Shown here: positions 26,108-35,393 of the stretch, piece after piece | How the letters are laid out: the number at the start of each line of letters is the position of its first letter | Numbering within the stretch: position 1 is the stretch's first letter | Assembly: GCF_052145335.1 (NCBI RefSeq) | Contig: NZ_JBKQOU010000128.1 | Span: forward strand, 1-64,000 | Source: Rhodoblastus sp052145335 | GTDB lineage: Bacteria > Pseudomonadota > Alphaproteobacteria > Rhizobiales > Beijerinckiaceae | Length of the DNA: 64,000 nt | Direction of reading: 5' to 3' | Position numbers and translations under genes: made by a program | Notes under the pieces: generated by a model | Databases searched by the model: none | What the model saw: only the letters and a program-made list of their open reading frames with translations | What the model was told of the DNA's origin: nothing

Positions 26108-26169
26108 GCCGCCCGATAAGCGCGACAGATGACACATTTATGGCATTTTTCGCCCTGCCGCCGACAAGC

Positions 26170-26655
26170 TCAGGTCAGCTCCCGACCCATGATCAGCGCG
26201 TTGGCCCGCGACCCATCTGGTTTGACATAATAAGCCTTCCGCATCCCCTGTTCAGTGAAACCGTGACGGCGGTAAAGCGCCAAAGCGGCAACATTGGCCT
26301 CGTCGACCTCAAGAAAAAGTTTTGTTACGCCCAAGGCCGACAATCGCGACAGATGAGCGGCAATAAGCCTTTGTCCACAACCTAGCCGACGCCAGCGAGA
26401 AACGACGACAATCGTCAGGATTTCAGCCTCGTCGACCGCGCGACGCGATAGTATAAAACCGGCAAGGCGGCCTTTTGCCTCAATTGCTTCGCCCGAACAT
26501 GCGGGATCGGCGAGCAAGGCCTCGAATTCAGAGGCGGACCAGGGATGAGCGAAGCTTGAGGCGTGCAAAACGGCGCAGGCGGCGCTGTCGGGCGGGCGCA
26601 GCGCACGCGGCGCGGCCAAGGCGGGCTGGCCAGGCCAGAACAGGGGTTGTTTCAT
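26170..26655 (-). CDS. rimI: Ribosomal-protein-alanine N-acetyltransferase
   Basis: 161 residues. GNAT enzyme; the E. coli protein acetylates the N-terminus of S18. Motif A is RWRRLGCGQRLI, followed by LFLEVDEANVAALALYRRHGF, which contains the conserved Asn and Tyr of RimI. The ATG overlaps the tsaB stop (ATGA). tsaB-rimI is a very common pair. Confidence 0.92.
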   Translation of the reverse strand: MKQPLFWPGQPALAAPRALRPPDSAACAVLHASSFAHPWSASEFEALLADPACSGEAIEAKGRLAGFILSRRAVDEAEILTIVVVSRWRRLGCGQRLIAAHLSRLSALGVTKLFLEVDEANVAALALYRRHGFTEQGMRKAYYVKPDGSRANALIMGRELT

Positions 26656-27341
26656 GGGGACGCGTGCGGGAGGGCTTGGTTGATCTTGGGTTTGACATCC
26701 GGCGCCTTGAGATAAAGCGGACGCGCGGGCGCATTGCCAGGGTCCGCGGCGAGACCAAGCCGGGCTACTGCGAAAATATCGGGCGCCGGCGTGGCATTGA
26801 CAACGGTGACATCACAACCGATTTTGGCGGCTTCTTCCTTGAGGAGCAAAGCGCCGGAACCGACGACGCGAACGCGTCCGGCGCCGAGAAGGCGGCAGGC
26901 GTCCCGCAAAGGAAGGATGCGCGGCGAGGTCAATACACGCCCACCCGGTCCATAAGCCGTAAAAAACACATGACCGTGCCGCGCGTCGATGGCCGCGGCG
27001 ACGATCCCGTCGGGTTCCTCAAACAACAAAGGCGCCGCGTATGCCGCGAGCGTGGAGACGCCGACGGCTTCGATGCCCCGTGCGAGAGCGATGCCGCGCG
27101 CAGCGGCTATGCCGATGCGGATGCCGGTGAACGAACCTGGCCCCACCGTAACCGCAACCCGATCCAGCGAAGCGAAGCCGCCTTCCACCTGCGCCATCGC
27201 GCGCGCCACCATCGGCATCAGAGCTTCGGCGTGACCGCGCTCCATAGGGAGCGATTCGCTGACCAGCGGCTGCGGCGCTCCGCCGTCGAGAATGCAGATG
27301 GAAGCGGCCGGCAAAGCCGTATCGAGCGCGAGAATCCGCAT
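26652..27341 (-). CDS. tsaB: tRNA threonylcarbamoyladenosine synthesis protein TsaB
   Basis: 229 residues. Non-catalytic partner of TsaD and TsaE in making t6A37 of ANN-decoding tRNAs. The actin-like ASKHA fold is seen in MRILALDTALPAASICI at the N-terminus and VTVGPGSFTGIRIGIAAARG, the family signature. ATG at 27341, 44 bp after nfuA on the same strand. Confidence 0.94.
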   Translation of the reverse strand: MRILALDTALPAASICILDGGAPQPLVSESLPMERGHAEALMPMVARAMAQVEGGFASLDRVAVTVGPGSFTGIRIGIAAARGIALARGIEAVGVSTLAAYAAPLLFEEPDGIVAAAIDARHGHVFFTAYGPGGRVLTSPRILPLRDACRLLGAGRVRVVGSGALLLKEEAAKIGCDVTVVNATPAPDIFAVARLGLAADPGNAPARPLYLKAPDVKPKINQALPHASP

Positions 27342-27385
27342 CGGATGTTATTGCTCCGCGCCGTCAGGGTGACGTTTCGGCGCGT

Positions 27386-27946
27386 TCACGCCTGCTCCAC
27401 TGCTTTGACATCGGGAAGGAAATGGCAAAGCAGATTCTGGATGCCCCGCTTAAGCGTCGCCGTCGATGACGGACAACCGGAACAGGCGCCTTTCATCTGC
27501 AAATAGACAACTCCATCCTTGAATCCGCGAAAAACGATGTCGCCGCCATCCCCCGCGACGGCGGGCCGCACCCGAGATTCTAGCAACTCCTTGATAGTCG
27601 ACACCGTTTCGGCGTCTTCCGGCGCATAGAACTCGCTTGCCGCCCGATCGGCGTCAAGGGCGTTCGAGCCGAGGAGCGGCTCGCCGGACATGAAATGCTC
27701 CATGATCGCGCCAAGAATGGCAGGCTTGAGGTGCTGCCATTCACCGGAGGATTTGGTCACGGAAATAAAATCAGGGCCAAAAAACACGCCGCTGACCCCG
27801 TCGATTGCGAAAAGCGCGCTGGCAAGAGGCGAAACCCGGGCCTCTTCCGCGTTCTCTATTTCCCGCGACCCGTTTTCGAGAACCTGGCCACCGGGCAGAA
27901 ATTTCAACGTGGCGGGATTGGGCGTGGCTTCGGTCTGGATGAACAT
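27386..27946 (-). CDS. nfuA: NifU-like Fe-S scaffold / carrier protein
   Basis: 186 residues. Carries Fe-S clusters to target apoproteins. The N-terminal Nfu_N domain starts MFIQTEATPNPATLKFLPG; the C-terminal NifU domain has GDGGDIVFRGFKDGVVYLQM and the cluster-binding CSGC motif in GACSGCPSS. The ATG at 27946 has GGAGGC 5 bases upstream, whereas the longer open frame is unconserved. MiaB, nearby, is an Fe-S enzyme that could depend on such carriers (inference). Confidence 0.94.
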   Translation of the reverse strand: MFIQTEATPNPATLKFLPGGQVLENGSREIENAEEARVSPLASALFAIDGVSGVFFGPDFISVTKSSGEWQHLKPAILGAIMEHFMSGEPLLGSNALDADRAASEFYAPEDAETVSTIKELLESRVRPAVAGDGGDIVFRGFKDGVVYLQMKGACSGCPSSTATLKRGIQNLLCHFLPDVKAVEQA

Positions 27947-28047
27947 GCGTGCCTCCGATATCGTCCGGTTCAAGGCCGGAGATGGATAAGAGTGAGATAG
28001 GGCGCAGCCGTCCCCGTGAAAGGGGCGGTAACGGAAAAATGCCCAAT

Positions 28048-29082
28048 TCAGCGGATCAGACCCAGGACATCCTTCACTTGGTCCATGACCGGCCCGGCCA
28101 ATTCGCGCGCGCGGAGCGAGCCGTCGCGCAAGATCGAGTCGATATAGGCGGGATCGTCCTCCAGCCGACGCATCTCCCCGCCGATCGGACTTAGCTTAGC
28201 AACCGCCAAATCGACCAAACCGTTCTTGAAAGCGGAAAACTGCGCGCCGCCGAAATCTTGGAGGACGCTTTCGCGTGGCGAATCGGAGAGAGCGGCATAA
28301 ATTCCGACGAGATTTTCCGCTTCAGGTCGACCCGCCAGACCTTCGACATCGGAAGGCAAGGGTTCCGGGTCGGTCTTGGCCTTGCGGACCTTTTGCGCAA
28401 TGGCTTCGGCGTCGTCGGAAAGATTGATCCGCGAAAAATCGGACGGATCGGATTTCGACATTTTCTTGAGACCGTCGCGCAGACTCATCACCCGCGCCGC
28501 CGGTCCTTGAATCAGCGGCTCCGGCAAAGGGAAGAACGGGCCATCATGACCGTTGGCGGCGATTGAACCGGCGAAATCGGTGTTGAATTTTTGCGCAATA
28601 TCGCGCGCCAGTTCGATATGCTGCTTCTGGTCTTCGCCGACTGGCACATGGGTGGCGCGATAAAGCAGAATGTCCGCCGCCATCAACGCCGGATAGGCGA
28701 AAAGCCCGATCGATGCGTTCTCGCGATCCTTGCCGGCCTTTTCCTTGAACTGGGTCATGCGATTGAGCCAGCCCATGCGGGCGACACAATTGAAAATCCA
28801 GGCAAGTTCGGCGTGTTCGGCGACCTGGCTCTGGTTGAAAATGATGTTTTTGACCGGATCGAGGCCAGAGGCGATATAGGCGGCGGCGATGCGGCGGATC
28901 GCCTGCCGCAGTTCTCCCGGATCCTGCGGCACGGTGATCGCATGCAGGTCGACGACGCAAAACAGGCACTCGTGCGTCTTTTGCAGCGCCACAAATTTGA
29001 CGATGGCGCCCAGGTAATTGCCGAGATGCAAATTGCCGGTGGGCTGGATTCCGGAAAAGACGCGTTCGGGAAAGATCGTCAT
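28048..29082 (-). CDS. trpS: Tryptophanyl-tRNA synthetase
   Basis: 344 residues, the usual size of this class Ic synthetase. The ATP-binding HIGH-like motif is in GNLHLGN near residue 16 and KMSKS is in LKKMSKSDPSD. Other blocks: DLHAITVPQDP, FNQSQVAEHAELAWIFNC and AYPALMAADILLY. ATG at 29082 gives the conserved start. In many Rhizobiales murJ lies upstream; here an orphan secreted protein does. Confidence 0.96.
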   Translation of the reverse strand: MTIFPERVFSGIQPTGNLHLGNYLGAIVKFVALQKTHECLFCVVDLHAITVPQDPGELRQAIRRIAAAYIASGLDPVKNIIFNQSQVAEHAELAWIFNCVARMGWLNRMTQFKEKAGKDRENASIGLFAYPALMAADILLYRATHVPVGEDQKQHIELARDIAQKFNTDFAGSIAANGHDGPFFPLPEPLIQGPAARVMSLRDGLKKMSKSDPSDFSRINLSDDAEAIAQKVRKAKTDPEPLPSDVEGLAGRPEAENLVGIYAALSDSPRESVLQDFGGAQFSAFKNGLVDLAVAKLSPIGGEMRRLEDDPAYIDSILRDGSLRARELAGPVMDQVKDVLGLIR

Positions 29083-29183
29083 TGCAGTCCGACGGGAAGG
29101 AGGAGACCGCAGTCTTATGGCTTTCACCTGATGCTCTGGCAAGAGGCGCGTCGTTTGCTCCTGTCTAACCTCCCGCGTCTGGT

Positions 29184-29858
29184 TCAGCCGGCGTAGCCGC
29201 CGACGAGCCGGATAATTTTGCCGTTCGGCGTCTCAATCAACCGATCCTTAACCACTTGCGTCGTCGCTTTTTCCGGTTTGCTTGTAGTAACAGGGGCGCC
29301 AGAGGCCGAATCGACGCGTGATTTCACACGCGCTACGCGGACTGGTTTCGCGGCAGGCGATTTTTCCAGCGCCTTGAGCTGCGCTTTTAATGCCCGGCTG
29401 ATTTGAGGGGCGGCCTCGACCGGTACGAATTTCGTATCGCCATTCCGGTCGCCAACAAAAACCTGCAAACCCTCAGAGGTCATGAAAGCGTCGCCACGGC
29501 GCAACGTGCTATCGCCCTCCGACACCTTTGCGATCATATCGCGAGCGCTTTCCAGCCCGCTCGCGTTAACGCCCCATACTTCGGCATAGCTCAGTTTCAT
29601 CGACGCGGGCGATGGCGTCGAATCGTCACCTCTAGCGCTAGCTTCGTGACCCGAGTGCTTCCGCCACGCAAAACGGTCAGACTTGAAAGAATGATGACCA
29701 TTTCGACGTGATGGACTGGCAGAGTTCTGATGCGATTCCACCGGCGCCTTGAGGTGGCCAAAAATCATTTCAAGCAAATTTTCGGCGCGGCCGCCGCTGC
29801 TAAAACAAAACATGCCAAGAATGCTCATACCCGATAGGTAGGCGCCAGCTTTACTCAT
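29184..29858 (-). CDS. Hypothetical secreted protein
   Basis: 224 residues, not recognised. The ATG at 29858 gives a signal-peptide-like start (MSKAGAYLSGMSILGMFCFS, then GGRA) with a GGGG site upstream. Residues about 35-90 are low-complexity, rich in Ser, His and Arg. A more structured core at about 95-155 includes VWGVNASGLESARDMIAKVS and the acidic-aromatic stretch GLQVFVGDRNGDTKFVPVE. A lysine/alanine-rich stretch follows, and the C-terminus ends with a short hydrophobic motif GKIIRLVGGYAG. It stands between trpS and hslU on the same strand, 176 bp after the hslU stop. Possibly periplasmic; no function is proposed. Confidence 0.55.
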   Translation of the reverse strand: MSKAGAYLSGMSILGMFCFSSGGRAENLLEMIFGHLKAPVESHQNSASPSRRNGHHSFKSDRFAWRKHSGHEASARGDDSTPSPASMKLSYAEVWGVNASGLESARDMIAKVSEGDSTLRRGDAFMTSEGLQVFVGDRNGDTKFVPVEAAPQISRALKAQLKALEKSPAAKPVRVARVKSRVDSASGAPVTTSKPEKATTQVVKDRLIETPNGKIIRLVGGYAG

Positions 29859-30033
29859 GGCTAACCCCGAGACAAGCGGCCTGTCGGCCCTCAACTGCGA
29901 CCGAAAACACTGAGGAGTGGCATTGACGGCGCCAATAGACGCCACGAACAAGGCAACCAAGGCATTTCGCAATCAACGATTGCCGCGATGGTTAGCTCCG
30001 TTTCGCGACGGTGATATGTCTCGACCAGCGCCC

Positions 30034-31335
30034 TTACAAAATAAAGCGGCTCAAATCGACATTGCGCGCCAGATCGCCGACGCGGTTTTCGACATATTCG
30101 CCATCGATCGTGACGTCCTTACCGGAATGATCCGCAGCAGCGAAACTCACCTCGTCGAGCACTCGTTCCATCACCGTCTGCAAACGTCTGGCGCCGATGT
30201 TCTCGACACTGGCGTTAACCTGCACCGCCAGCCGCGCCAAAGCGTCGATAGCGTCGTCGGTGAATTTCAAATTCACGCCCTCCGTCGCCAACAAGGCGCA
30301 GTATTGTTTGACCAGGCTGGCTTCAGGCTGGGTGAGGATTCTCCTGAAATCCTCCTCGTCGAGCGAGGAAAGTTCGACGCGGATTGGCAGCCGGCCCTGC
30401 AACTCCGGCAAAAGATCTGACGGTTTGGCGACATGGAAGGCGCCTGAGGCGATGAACAGGATATGGTCGGTTTTTACCGCCCCATGTTTCGTCGCCACTG
30501 TCGTTCCTTCTATCAAGGGAAGCAGGTCCCGTTGCACGCCTTCCCGCGACACGTCGCCGCTGCGCCCGTCGCGCGCGCAGATCTTGTCGATTTCATCAAG
30601 GAAGACGATGCCGTTGTTCTCCACTTCGCGGATCGCCAGCCGGACGATCAAGTCCTGGTCGAGCAATTTTTCGCTTTCTTCGGCCTGCAAAGGCGCATAA
30701 GCGTCTTTAACCTGCAATTTTTGCTGTTTCGGCCGGGAGGATTTGCCAAAAATATCGCCCAGTGAAATCGCGCCGATTGAGGCGCCGGGCATGTTAGGCA
30801 AATCGAACATCGGCATGGACGGATTAGCGCTCGAAGAAATCTCGACTTCGATTTCCTTGTCTTCCAATTCCCCGGCGCGGAGCTTCTTGCGGAACGAGTC
30901 GCGGGTTGCGGGACTGGCGTTGGCCCCGACCAAGGCTGTGACGATTCGTTCTTCCGCCGCCAACTGCGCGCGCGCGGCGACGTCCTTCCGCTTGTTCTCC
31001 TTCACAAGGGAGATCCCGATTTCGACCAGGTCCCGCACGATCTGTTCGACGTCGCGGCCGACATAGCCGACTTCGGTGAATTTGGTCGCTTCGACCTTGA
31101 GAAAGGGCGCATTGGCGAGACGCGCAAGGCGGCGGGCGATCTCCGTCTTGCCGCAACCAGTGGGGCCGATCATCAGAATATTCTTCGGCAAGACCTCCTC
31201 GCGCATGATTCCCTCCAGTCGCAGCCGCCGCCAGCGATTGCGCAGTGCGATGGCGACCGCGCGTTTGGCGTCTTTCTGTCCGATGATGTAACGATCGAGT
31301 TCGGAGACGATTTCGCGGGGGGAAAGTTCGCTCAT
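30034..31335 (-). CDS. hslU: ATP-dependent protease ATPase subunit HslU
   Basis: 433 residues. AAA+ unfoldase that feeds substrates to HslV. N-terminal LSPREIVSELDRYIIGQKDAK, Walker A in MIGPTGCGKTEIARRLA, the GYVGRDVEQIVRDL pore-loop block, Walker B in GIVFLDEIDKIC, then GVQRDLLPLIEGTT and the sensor/ELQGRLPIRVEL region. The C-terminal residues LSRFIL insert into HslV. ATG at 31335, 33 bp after hslV. Confidence 0.96.
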   Translation of the reverse strand: MSELSPREIVSELDRYIIGQKDAKRAVAIALRNRWRRLRLEGIMREEVLPKNILMIGPTGCGKTEIARRLARLANAPFLKVEATKFTEVGYVGRDVEQIVRDLVEIGISLVKENKRKDVAARAQLAAEERIVTALVGANASPATRDSFRKKLRAGELEDKEIEVEISSSANPSMPMFDLPNMPGASIGAISLGDIFGKSSRPKQQKLQVKDAYAPLQAEESEKLLDQDLIVRLAIREVENNGIVFLDEIDKICARDGRSGDVSREGVQRDLLPLIEGTTVATKHGAVKTDHILFIASGAFHVAKPSDLLPELQGRLPIRVELSSLDEEDFRRILTQPEASLVKQYCALLATEGVNLKFTDDAIDALARLAVQVNASVENIGARRLQTVMERVLDEVSFAAADHSGKDVTIDGEYVENRVGDLARNVDLSRFIL

Positions 31336-31368
31336 GCAATCAGGCCTTGGGGCTGACTTTGTCGAGGG

Positions 31369-31938
31369 TCAAAGGGATTCGACGCTTTCGACGACAAAGT
31401 TGGAATTGGTATAGACGCAGATTTCGGACGCAATCTGCAAGGCTCGACGGGCGATGGCCTCTGCGTCCATGGAAGTATCGAGCAGCGCCCGCCCCGCGGC
31501 CAAGGCGTAGTTTCCGCCCGAGCCTATGCCCATGACTGCGCCATCCGGTCCCTGTTCGGGCTCCAAAACATCGCCATTTCCAGTCAGGACCAAAGCTGCA
31601 TTCTTGTCCGCGACCAGCATCATCGCTTCAAGCCGCCGCAGATAACGGTCGGTTCGCCAATCCTTGGCCAATTCCACGCAGGCGCGCAGTAGGTGACCTG
31701 GATATTGCTCCAATTTGGCTTCGAGACGCTCACACAAGGTGAAGGCGTCGGCGGTTGCGCCGGCGAAGCCGACGATCACCTGCCCCTTGCCAAGACGGCG
31801 CACCTTGCGGGCGTTGCCCTTGATGACGGTCTGTCCAAAGCTCACCTGACCGTCCCCGGCAATGACAGTTTTGCCGCCCTTGCGCACCAGAACAATGGTC
31901 GTTGCGTGCATGGAGGGCGGATTCGAGCGATCGTTCAT
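31369..31938 (-). CDS. hslV: ATP-dependent protease peptidase subunit HslV
   Basis: 189 residues. Proteasome-like threonine peptidase. The catalytic threonine lies in the MHATTIVLVRKGG segment, so a 12-residue propeptide has to be removed if the ATG at 31938 is used; that ATG has a GGAAAG site. The inner ATG at 31911 has none. GKTVIAGDGQVSFGQTV and the KVRRLGKGQVIVGFAGATAD block are diagnostic. Divergent from hisB. Confidence 0.94.
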   Translation of the reverse strand: MNDRSNPPSMHATTIVLVRKGGKTVIAGDGQVSFGQTVIKGNARKVRRLGKGQVIVGFAGATADAFTLCERLEAKLEQYPGHLLRACVELAKDWRTDRYLRRLEAMMLVADKNAALVLTGNGDVLEPEQGPDGAVMGIGSGGNYALAAGRALLDTSMDAEAIARRALQIASEICVYTNSNFVVESVESL

Positions 31939-32088
31939 GTGAAACTTTCCAGCGCGGCCGATTTTTCCACTCTTTGCAAGCGCATCTATTGCGGCAAAGC
32001 GACGGTTACAAGTCCGTTTGACGGGAGAGTGGCGAAACGGCGCGTCTTTTGCTACAAGCCGCGCAGCCGCAGGGCAAGGAAAGAAAGA

Positions 32089-32679
32089 ATGACGCGCCAG
32101 GCCGAAATCACACGCAAGACTAAAGAAACCGCCGTCTCCGTGAGCCTCACGATCGAGGGCGCCGGCAATAGCAAAATTTCTACCGGAATTGGCTTTTTCG
32201 ACCATATGCTTGATCAGTTGGCGCGCCATTCGCTGATGGACATAGAGATCGACGCCAAAGGCGATCTGCATATCGACCAGCACCATACGGTGGAGGATGT
32301 CGGCATCGCCCTAGGCCAGGCCTTGCGGAAGGCTCTGGGGGATTTGCACGGCATTGTGCGCTATTCCGACGTTCACTTGCCTATGGACGAAACGCTGACA
32401 CGTGTCGCCGTCGACGTTTCGGGACGACCTTTCCTGGTGTTTCGAACGCAGTTTCCACAAGCTAGGATTGGCGACTTCGACGCCGAACTGGTACGCGAAT
32501 TCTTCCAGGCCCTCGCCCAGAACGCCGCAATAGCCCTGCATATCGAAACGCTATATGGCGTGAACAGCCACCATATAGCGGAAAGCTGTTTCAAGGGCGT
32601 GGCGCGAGCCTTGGGCGCCGCCGTGGCCATTGACCCGCGTCAGAGCGACCGTGTGCCTTCGACCAAGGGAGTGCTCTGA
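32089..32679 (+). CDS. hisB: Imidazoleglycerol-phosphate dehydratase
   Basis: 196 residues, monofunctional form. Sixth step of histidine synthesis. Metal-binding histidines are in GFFDHMLDQLARHS, DQHHTVEDVGIALGQAL, and NSHHIAESCFKGVARAL. ATG at 32089 behind AAGGAAAG. First gene of the operon hisB-DUF2628-hisH-hisA-hisF-hisE-coaA; all starts and stops are close or overlapping. Confidence 0.96.
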   Translation: MTRQAEITRKTKETAVSVSLTIEGAGNSKISTGIGFFDHMLDQLARHSLMDIEIDAKGDLHIDQHHTVEDVGIALGQALRKALGDLHGIVRYSDVHLPMDETLTRVAVDVSGRPFLVFRTQFPQARIGDFDAELVREFFQALAQNAAIALHIETLYGVNSHHIAESCFKGVARALGAAVAIDPRQSDRVPSTKGVL

Positions 32680-32696
32680 AAGGGCGAATTGAGGAC

Positions 32697-33203
32697 ATGC
32701 AAATCTATGCGGTTTACCTTCCCTCCGGCCTCTCGCCGCTGCAAGTGGCGGAAGAAGCGGTGCTGGTGCGGCAGGGTTTCGATTGGAAGGCATCCCTGCT
32801 AACGCCCGGTTGGGCGCTTTGGCATGGGCTGTGGCTTGCCTTGGCGCTTTGGTTTGCCTGGACCTCTCTGGTCGCAATAATTGGCGCGCTCGCCCACCTG
32901 CAGCCCGGCGCCACCTTGTTCATCTATCTGGTTGGTGCTTTGGGCTTCGGCTTGGAAGCGGATCGATTCCACCAAGCGCGCCTGTCGCGTTCCGGCTATC
33001 TTTTGCAGGGCTTGGCGCTTGGCGAGTCGATCGGCGAAGCGGAAAGTCTTTATTTTAATCGCCGAAGGGACCGGCCTCAGGTCATCGCGCCAAGCGCGCC
33101 GGCGAAGCCCGCCATCGCCCCCGGCGACCGGTTGGGATCGCCCACACAGAATATCGGAGCCGACCTTTTGGGACTGTTTCCGCCGCAGGAGACCAAGCGT
33201 TGA
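32697..33203 (+). CDS. DUF2628 membrane protein in the his operon
   Basis: 168 residues of unknown function. The N-terminus MQIYAVYLPSGL is soluble; two hydrophobic segments follow at about 42-66 and 68-90 (LWHGLWLALALWFAW, ATLFIYLVGALGFGLEA), then the cytosolic RSGYLLQGLALGESIGEAE block and a proline-rich tail. DUF2628 proteins sit between hisB and hisH in many alphaproteobacteria, which links them to the operon by location only. GAGGAC precedes the ATG. Its stop overlaps the TTG of hisH. Confidence 0.85.
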   Translation: MQIYAVYLPSGLSPLQVAEEAVLVRQGFDWKASLLTPGWALWHGLWLALALWFAWTSLVAIIGALAHLQPGATLFIYLVGALGFGLEADRFHQARLSRSGYLLQGLALGESIGEAESLYFNRRRDRPQVIAPSAPAKPAIAPGDRLGSPTQNIGADLLGLFPPQETKR

Positions 33204-33850
33204 GCGTCGCCATCATCGATTACGGCTCCGGCAATCTGCATTCGGCCGCCAAGGCTTTCGAGCGCGCCGCCCGTGAAGTCGGGCAGACGGCGCCGATCCT
33301 CGTCACCAGCGATCCGCAAGACGTTCGTCAGGCCGATTGGGTGGTTCTTCCTGGGGTGGGCGCTTTTGCCGATTGCCGGCGCGGTCTTCTCGCGATTGAC
33401 GGCATGGTCGAGGCCATGACCGAAGCAGTCGAAACGCGCGGCGCCCCCTTTCTCGGAATCTGCGTCGGCATGCAATTATTGGCGGAACGTGGTCTGGAAC
33501 ATGGAGTGACGCCGGGCCTGGGCTGGATCGGCGGCGAGGTCGTCCCGATCCGGCCAGGCGATCCCGCGCTGAAAATCCCGCATATGGGATGGAATAACCT
33601 CACCCCCACAAGGCCACACGCGCTGCTGAAGGACATTCCTACGGGGGAACAAGGACTTCACGCTTATTTTGTCCATTCTTACCATCTTCGCCCGTCAAAT
33701 CGCGAAAACATAATTGCGACGACCGATTACGGCGACGCATTGACCGCCATCGTGGGGCGCGACACGATCGTTGGCGTCCAGTTTCACCCCGAAAAGAGCC
33801 AGACAATGGGACTGCGGCTGATTTCCAATTTTTTGAGGTGGCGTCCGTGA
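33200..33850 (+). CDS. hisH: Imidazole glycerol phosphate synthase, glutamine amidotransferase subunit
   Basis: 216 residues. Supplies ammonia from glutamine to HisF. The catalytic cysteine is in FLGICVGMQLL, and the His and Glu are in GVQFHPEKSQ; VVLPGVGAF marks the oxyanion strand. The start is TTG at 33200, overlapping the stop of the DUF2628 gene (TTGA). The end overlaps the start of hisA. Confidence 0.95.
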   Translation: MSVAIIDYGSGNLHSAAKAFERAAREVGQTAPILVTSDPQDVRQADWVVLPGVGAFADCRRGLLAIDGMVEAMTEAVETRGAPFLGICVGMQLLAERGLEHGVTPGLGWIGGEVVPIRPGDPALKIPHMGWNNLTPTRPHALLKDIPTGEQGLHAYFVHSYHLRPSNRENIIATTDYGDALTAIVGRDTIVGVQFHPEKSQTMGLRLISNFLRWRP

Positions 33851-34587
33851 TCCTGTTCCCGGCAATCGATCTGAAAGGCGGCCAATGCGTTCGCCTAATC
33901 CATGGCGACATGACGCAAGCGACAGTGTTCAACGACGACCCGGCCGCGCAGGCGTTGGTTTTCGAACGGCAAGGCTTTGAATATCTGCACGTCGTCGACC
34001 TCGACGGCGCCTTTGCCGGCAAACCGATGAACGCCGCCGCCGTGGACGCCGTTCTCGCCGCTTTGACCAAAATGCCGGTGCAACTCGGCGGAGGCATTCG
34101 CGACATGCGCACCATCGACGGCTGGCTCGGCAAGGGCGTCGCACGGGTCATCATCGGCACGGCGGCAGTGCGCGATCCGGAACTTGTCCGCGAAGCCGCC
34201 CGGAAAAATCCGGGTCGGATCGCGGTCGGCATCGATGCGCGCGACGGTCTGGTCGCCGTCGATGGCTGGGCGAAATCTTCACAACTGACCGCCATCGAAC
34301 TCGGCAAACGCTTTGAGGACGTCGGCGTCTCAGCCATAATCTACACCGACATCGCCCGAGACGGCGTACTGAAGGGGCTGAATATCGAAGCCACACTGGC
34401 GCTCGCCGACGCCCTCGCTATTCCCGTCATCGCCTCGGGCGGCCTCGCCTCCATCGCCGATGTCGAGCGACTGCTGCACCCTGATTGCGTCCGTTTGGCC
34501 GGCGCGATCAGCGGCCGCGCGCTTTATGATGGGCGCCTCGATCCGCAACAGGCGCTGGACTTGATCAGGGCCAGGCGCGCGGCCTGA
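33847..34587 (+). CDS. hisA: ProFAR isomerase
   Basis: 246 residues. TIM-barrel isomerase of the fourth histidine step. N-terminal MILFPAIDLKGGQCVRL carries the catalytic aspartate; the second is in IIYTDIARDGVLKG. LGGGIRDMRTIDGWL and IIGTAAVRDPELV bind phosphate. GTG at 33847 gives the conserved start and sits inside GTGA with the hisH stop; GAGGTGG lies just upstream. A GTG at 33838 is the alternative. Confidence 0.95.
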   Translation: MILFPAIDLKGGQCVRLIHGDMTQATVFNDDPAAQALVFERQGFEYLHVVDLDGAFAGKPMNAAAVDAVLAALTKMPVQLGGGIRDMRTIDGWLGKGVARVIIGTAAVRDPELVREAARKNPGRIAVGIDARDGLVAVDGWAKSSQLTAIELGKRFEDVGVSAIIYTDIARDGVLKGLNIEATLALADALAIPVIASGGLASIADVERLLHPDCVRLAGAISGRALYDGRLDPQQALDLIRARRAA

Positions 34588-34605
34588 AAGCGACGGAGAA
34601 GCTAA

Positions 34606-35379
34606 TTGCTCAAAACGCGCGTAATACCCTGCCTCGACGTCAAGGACGGACGGGTCGTCAAGGGTGTCAATTTTGTCGATCTCCGCGACGCGGGCGATCC
34701 GGTCGAAAGCGCCATCGCCTATGACGCAGCCGGAGCCGACGAATTATGCTTCCTCGATATCACCGCCAGCCACGAGGAGCGCGGCTTGCTGCTCGATGTC
34801 GTGCGGCGCACGGCGGAAGCCTGTTTCATGCCTCTGACCGTCGGCGGTGGCGTTCGTACGCTCGACGACATCCGCAACCTGTTACTGGCGGGCGCCGACA
34901 AGGCGTCTATCATGACCGCCGCCGTGCATGACCGCGATTTCGTCCGAAGGGGCGCGGAAAAATTCGGGAGTCAGTGTATTGTCGTCGCGATTGACGCCAA
35001 AAATGTCCGCCCGGGCCGTTGGGAGATATTCACCCACGGCGGCCGCCGACCCACCGGAATTGACGCGGTCGCCTATGCCCGGGAAGTCGCCGATCTGGGC
35101 GCCGGCGAAATTCTCCTGACGTCAATGGATCGCGACGGCGCCAAGATCGGATTCGACATCGAATTGACCCAGACCATCGCCGACGCCGTCTCCATTCCTG
35201 TCATCGCCTCCGGAGGGGTCGGCACTCTCGATCATCTCGTCGAAGGCGTGCGCGATGGCCACGCCAGCGCGGTTCTTGCGGCTTCGATCTTTCATTTCGG
35301 CGAATACAGCATCGGCGAAGCCAAAGCCTTTATGGCCAAGGCAGGCCTGCCGATGCGCCTCGATCCGCCCGCCGCCTGA
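34606..35379 (+). CDS. hisF: Imidazole glycerol phosphate synthase, cyclase subunit
   Basis: 257 residues. Forms IGP and AICAR from PRFAR and HisH-derived ammonia. MLKTRVIPCLDVKDGRVVKG has the catalytic D11 and the gate Arg; D130-equivalent lies in VVAIDAKN. GGVRTLDDIRNLLLAGADK and LTSMDRDGAKIGFD complete the barrel motifs. The start is TTG at 34606 with CGGAGAA upstream. Confidence 0.96.
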   Translation: MLKTRVIPCLDVKDGRVVKGVNFVDLRDAGDPVESAIAYDAAGADELCFLDITASHEERGLLLDVVRRTAEACFMPLTVGGGVRTLDDIRNLLLAGADKASIMTAAVHDRDFVRRGAEKFGSQCIVVAIDAKNVRPGRWEIFTHGGRRPTGIDAVAYAREVADLGAGEILLTSMDRDGAKIGFDIELTQTIADAVSIPVIASGGVGTLDHLVEGVRDGHASAVLAASIFHFGEYSIGEAKAFMAKAGLPMRLDPPAA

Positions 35380-35393
35380 ACGGACTCCGACCT

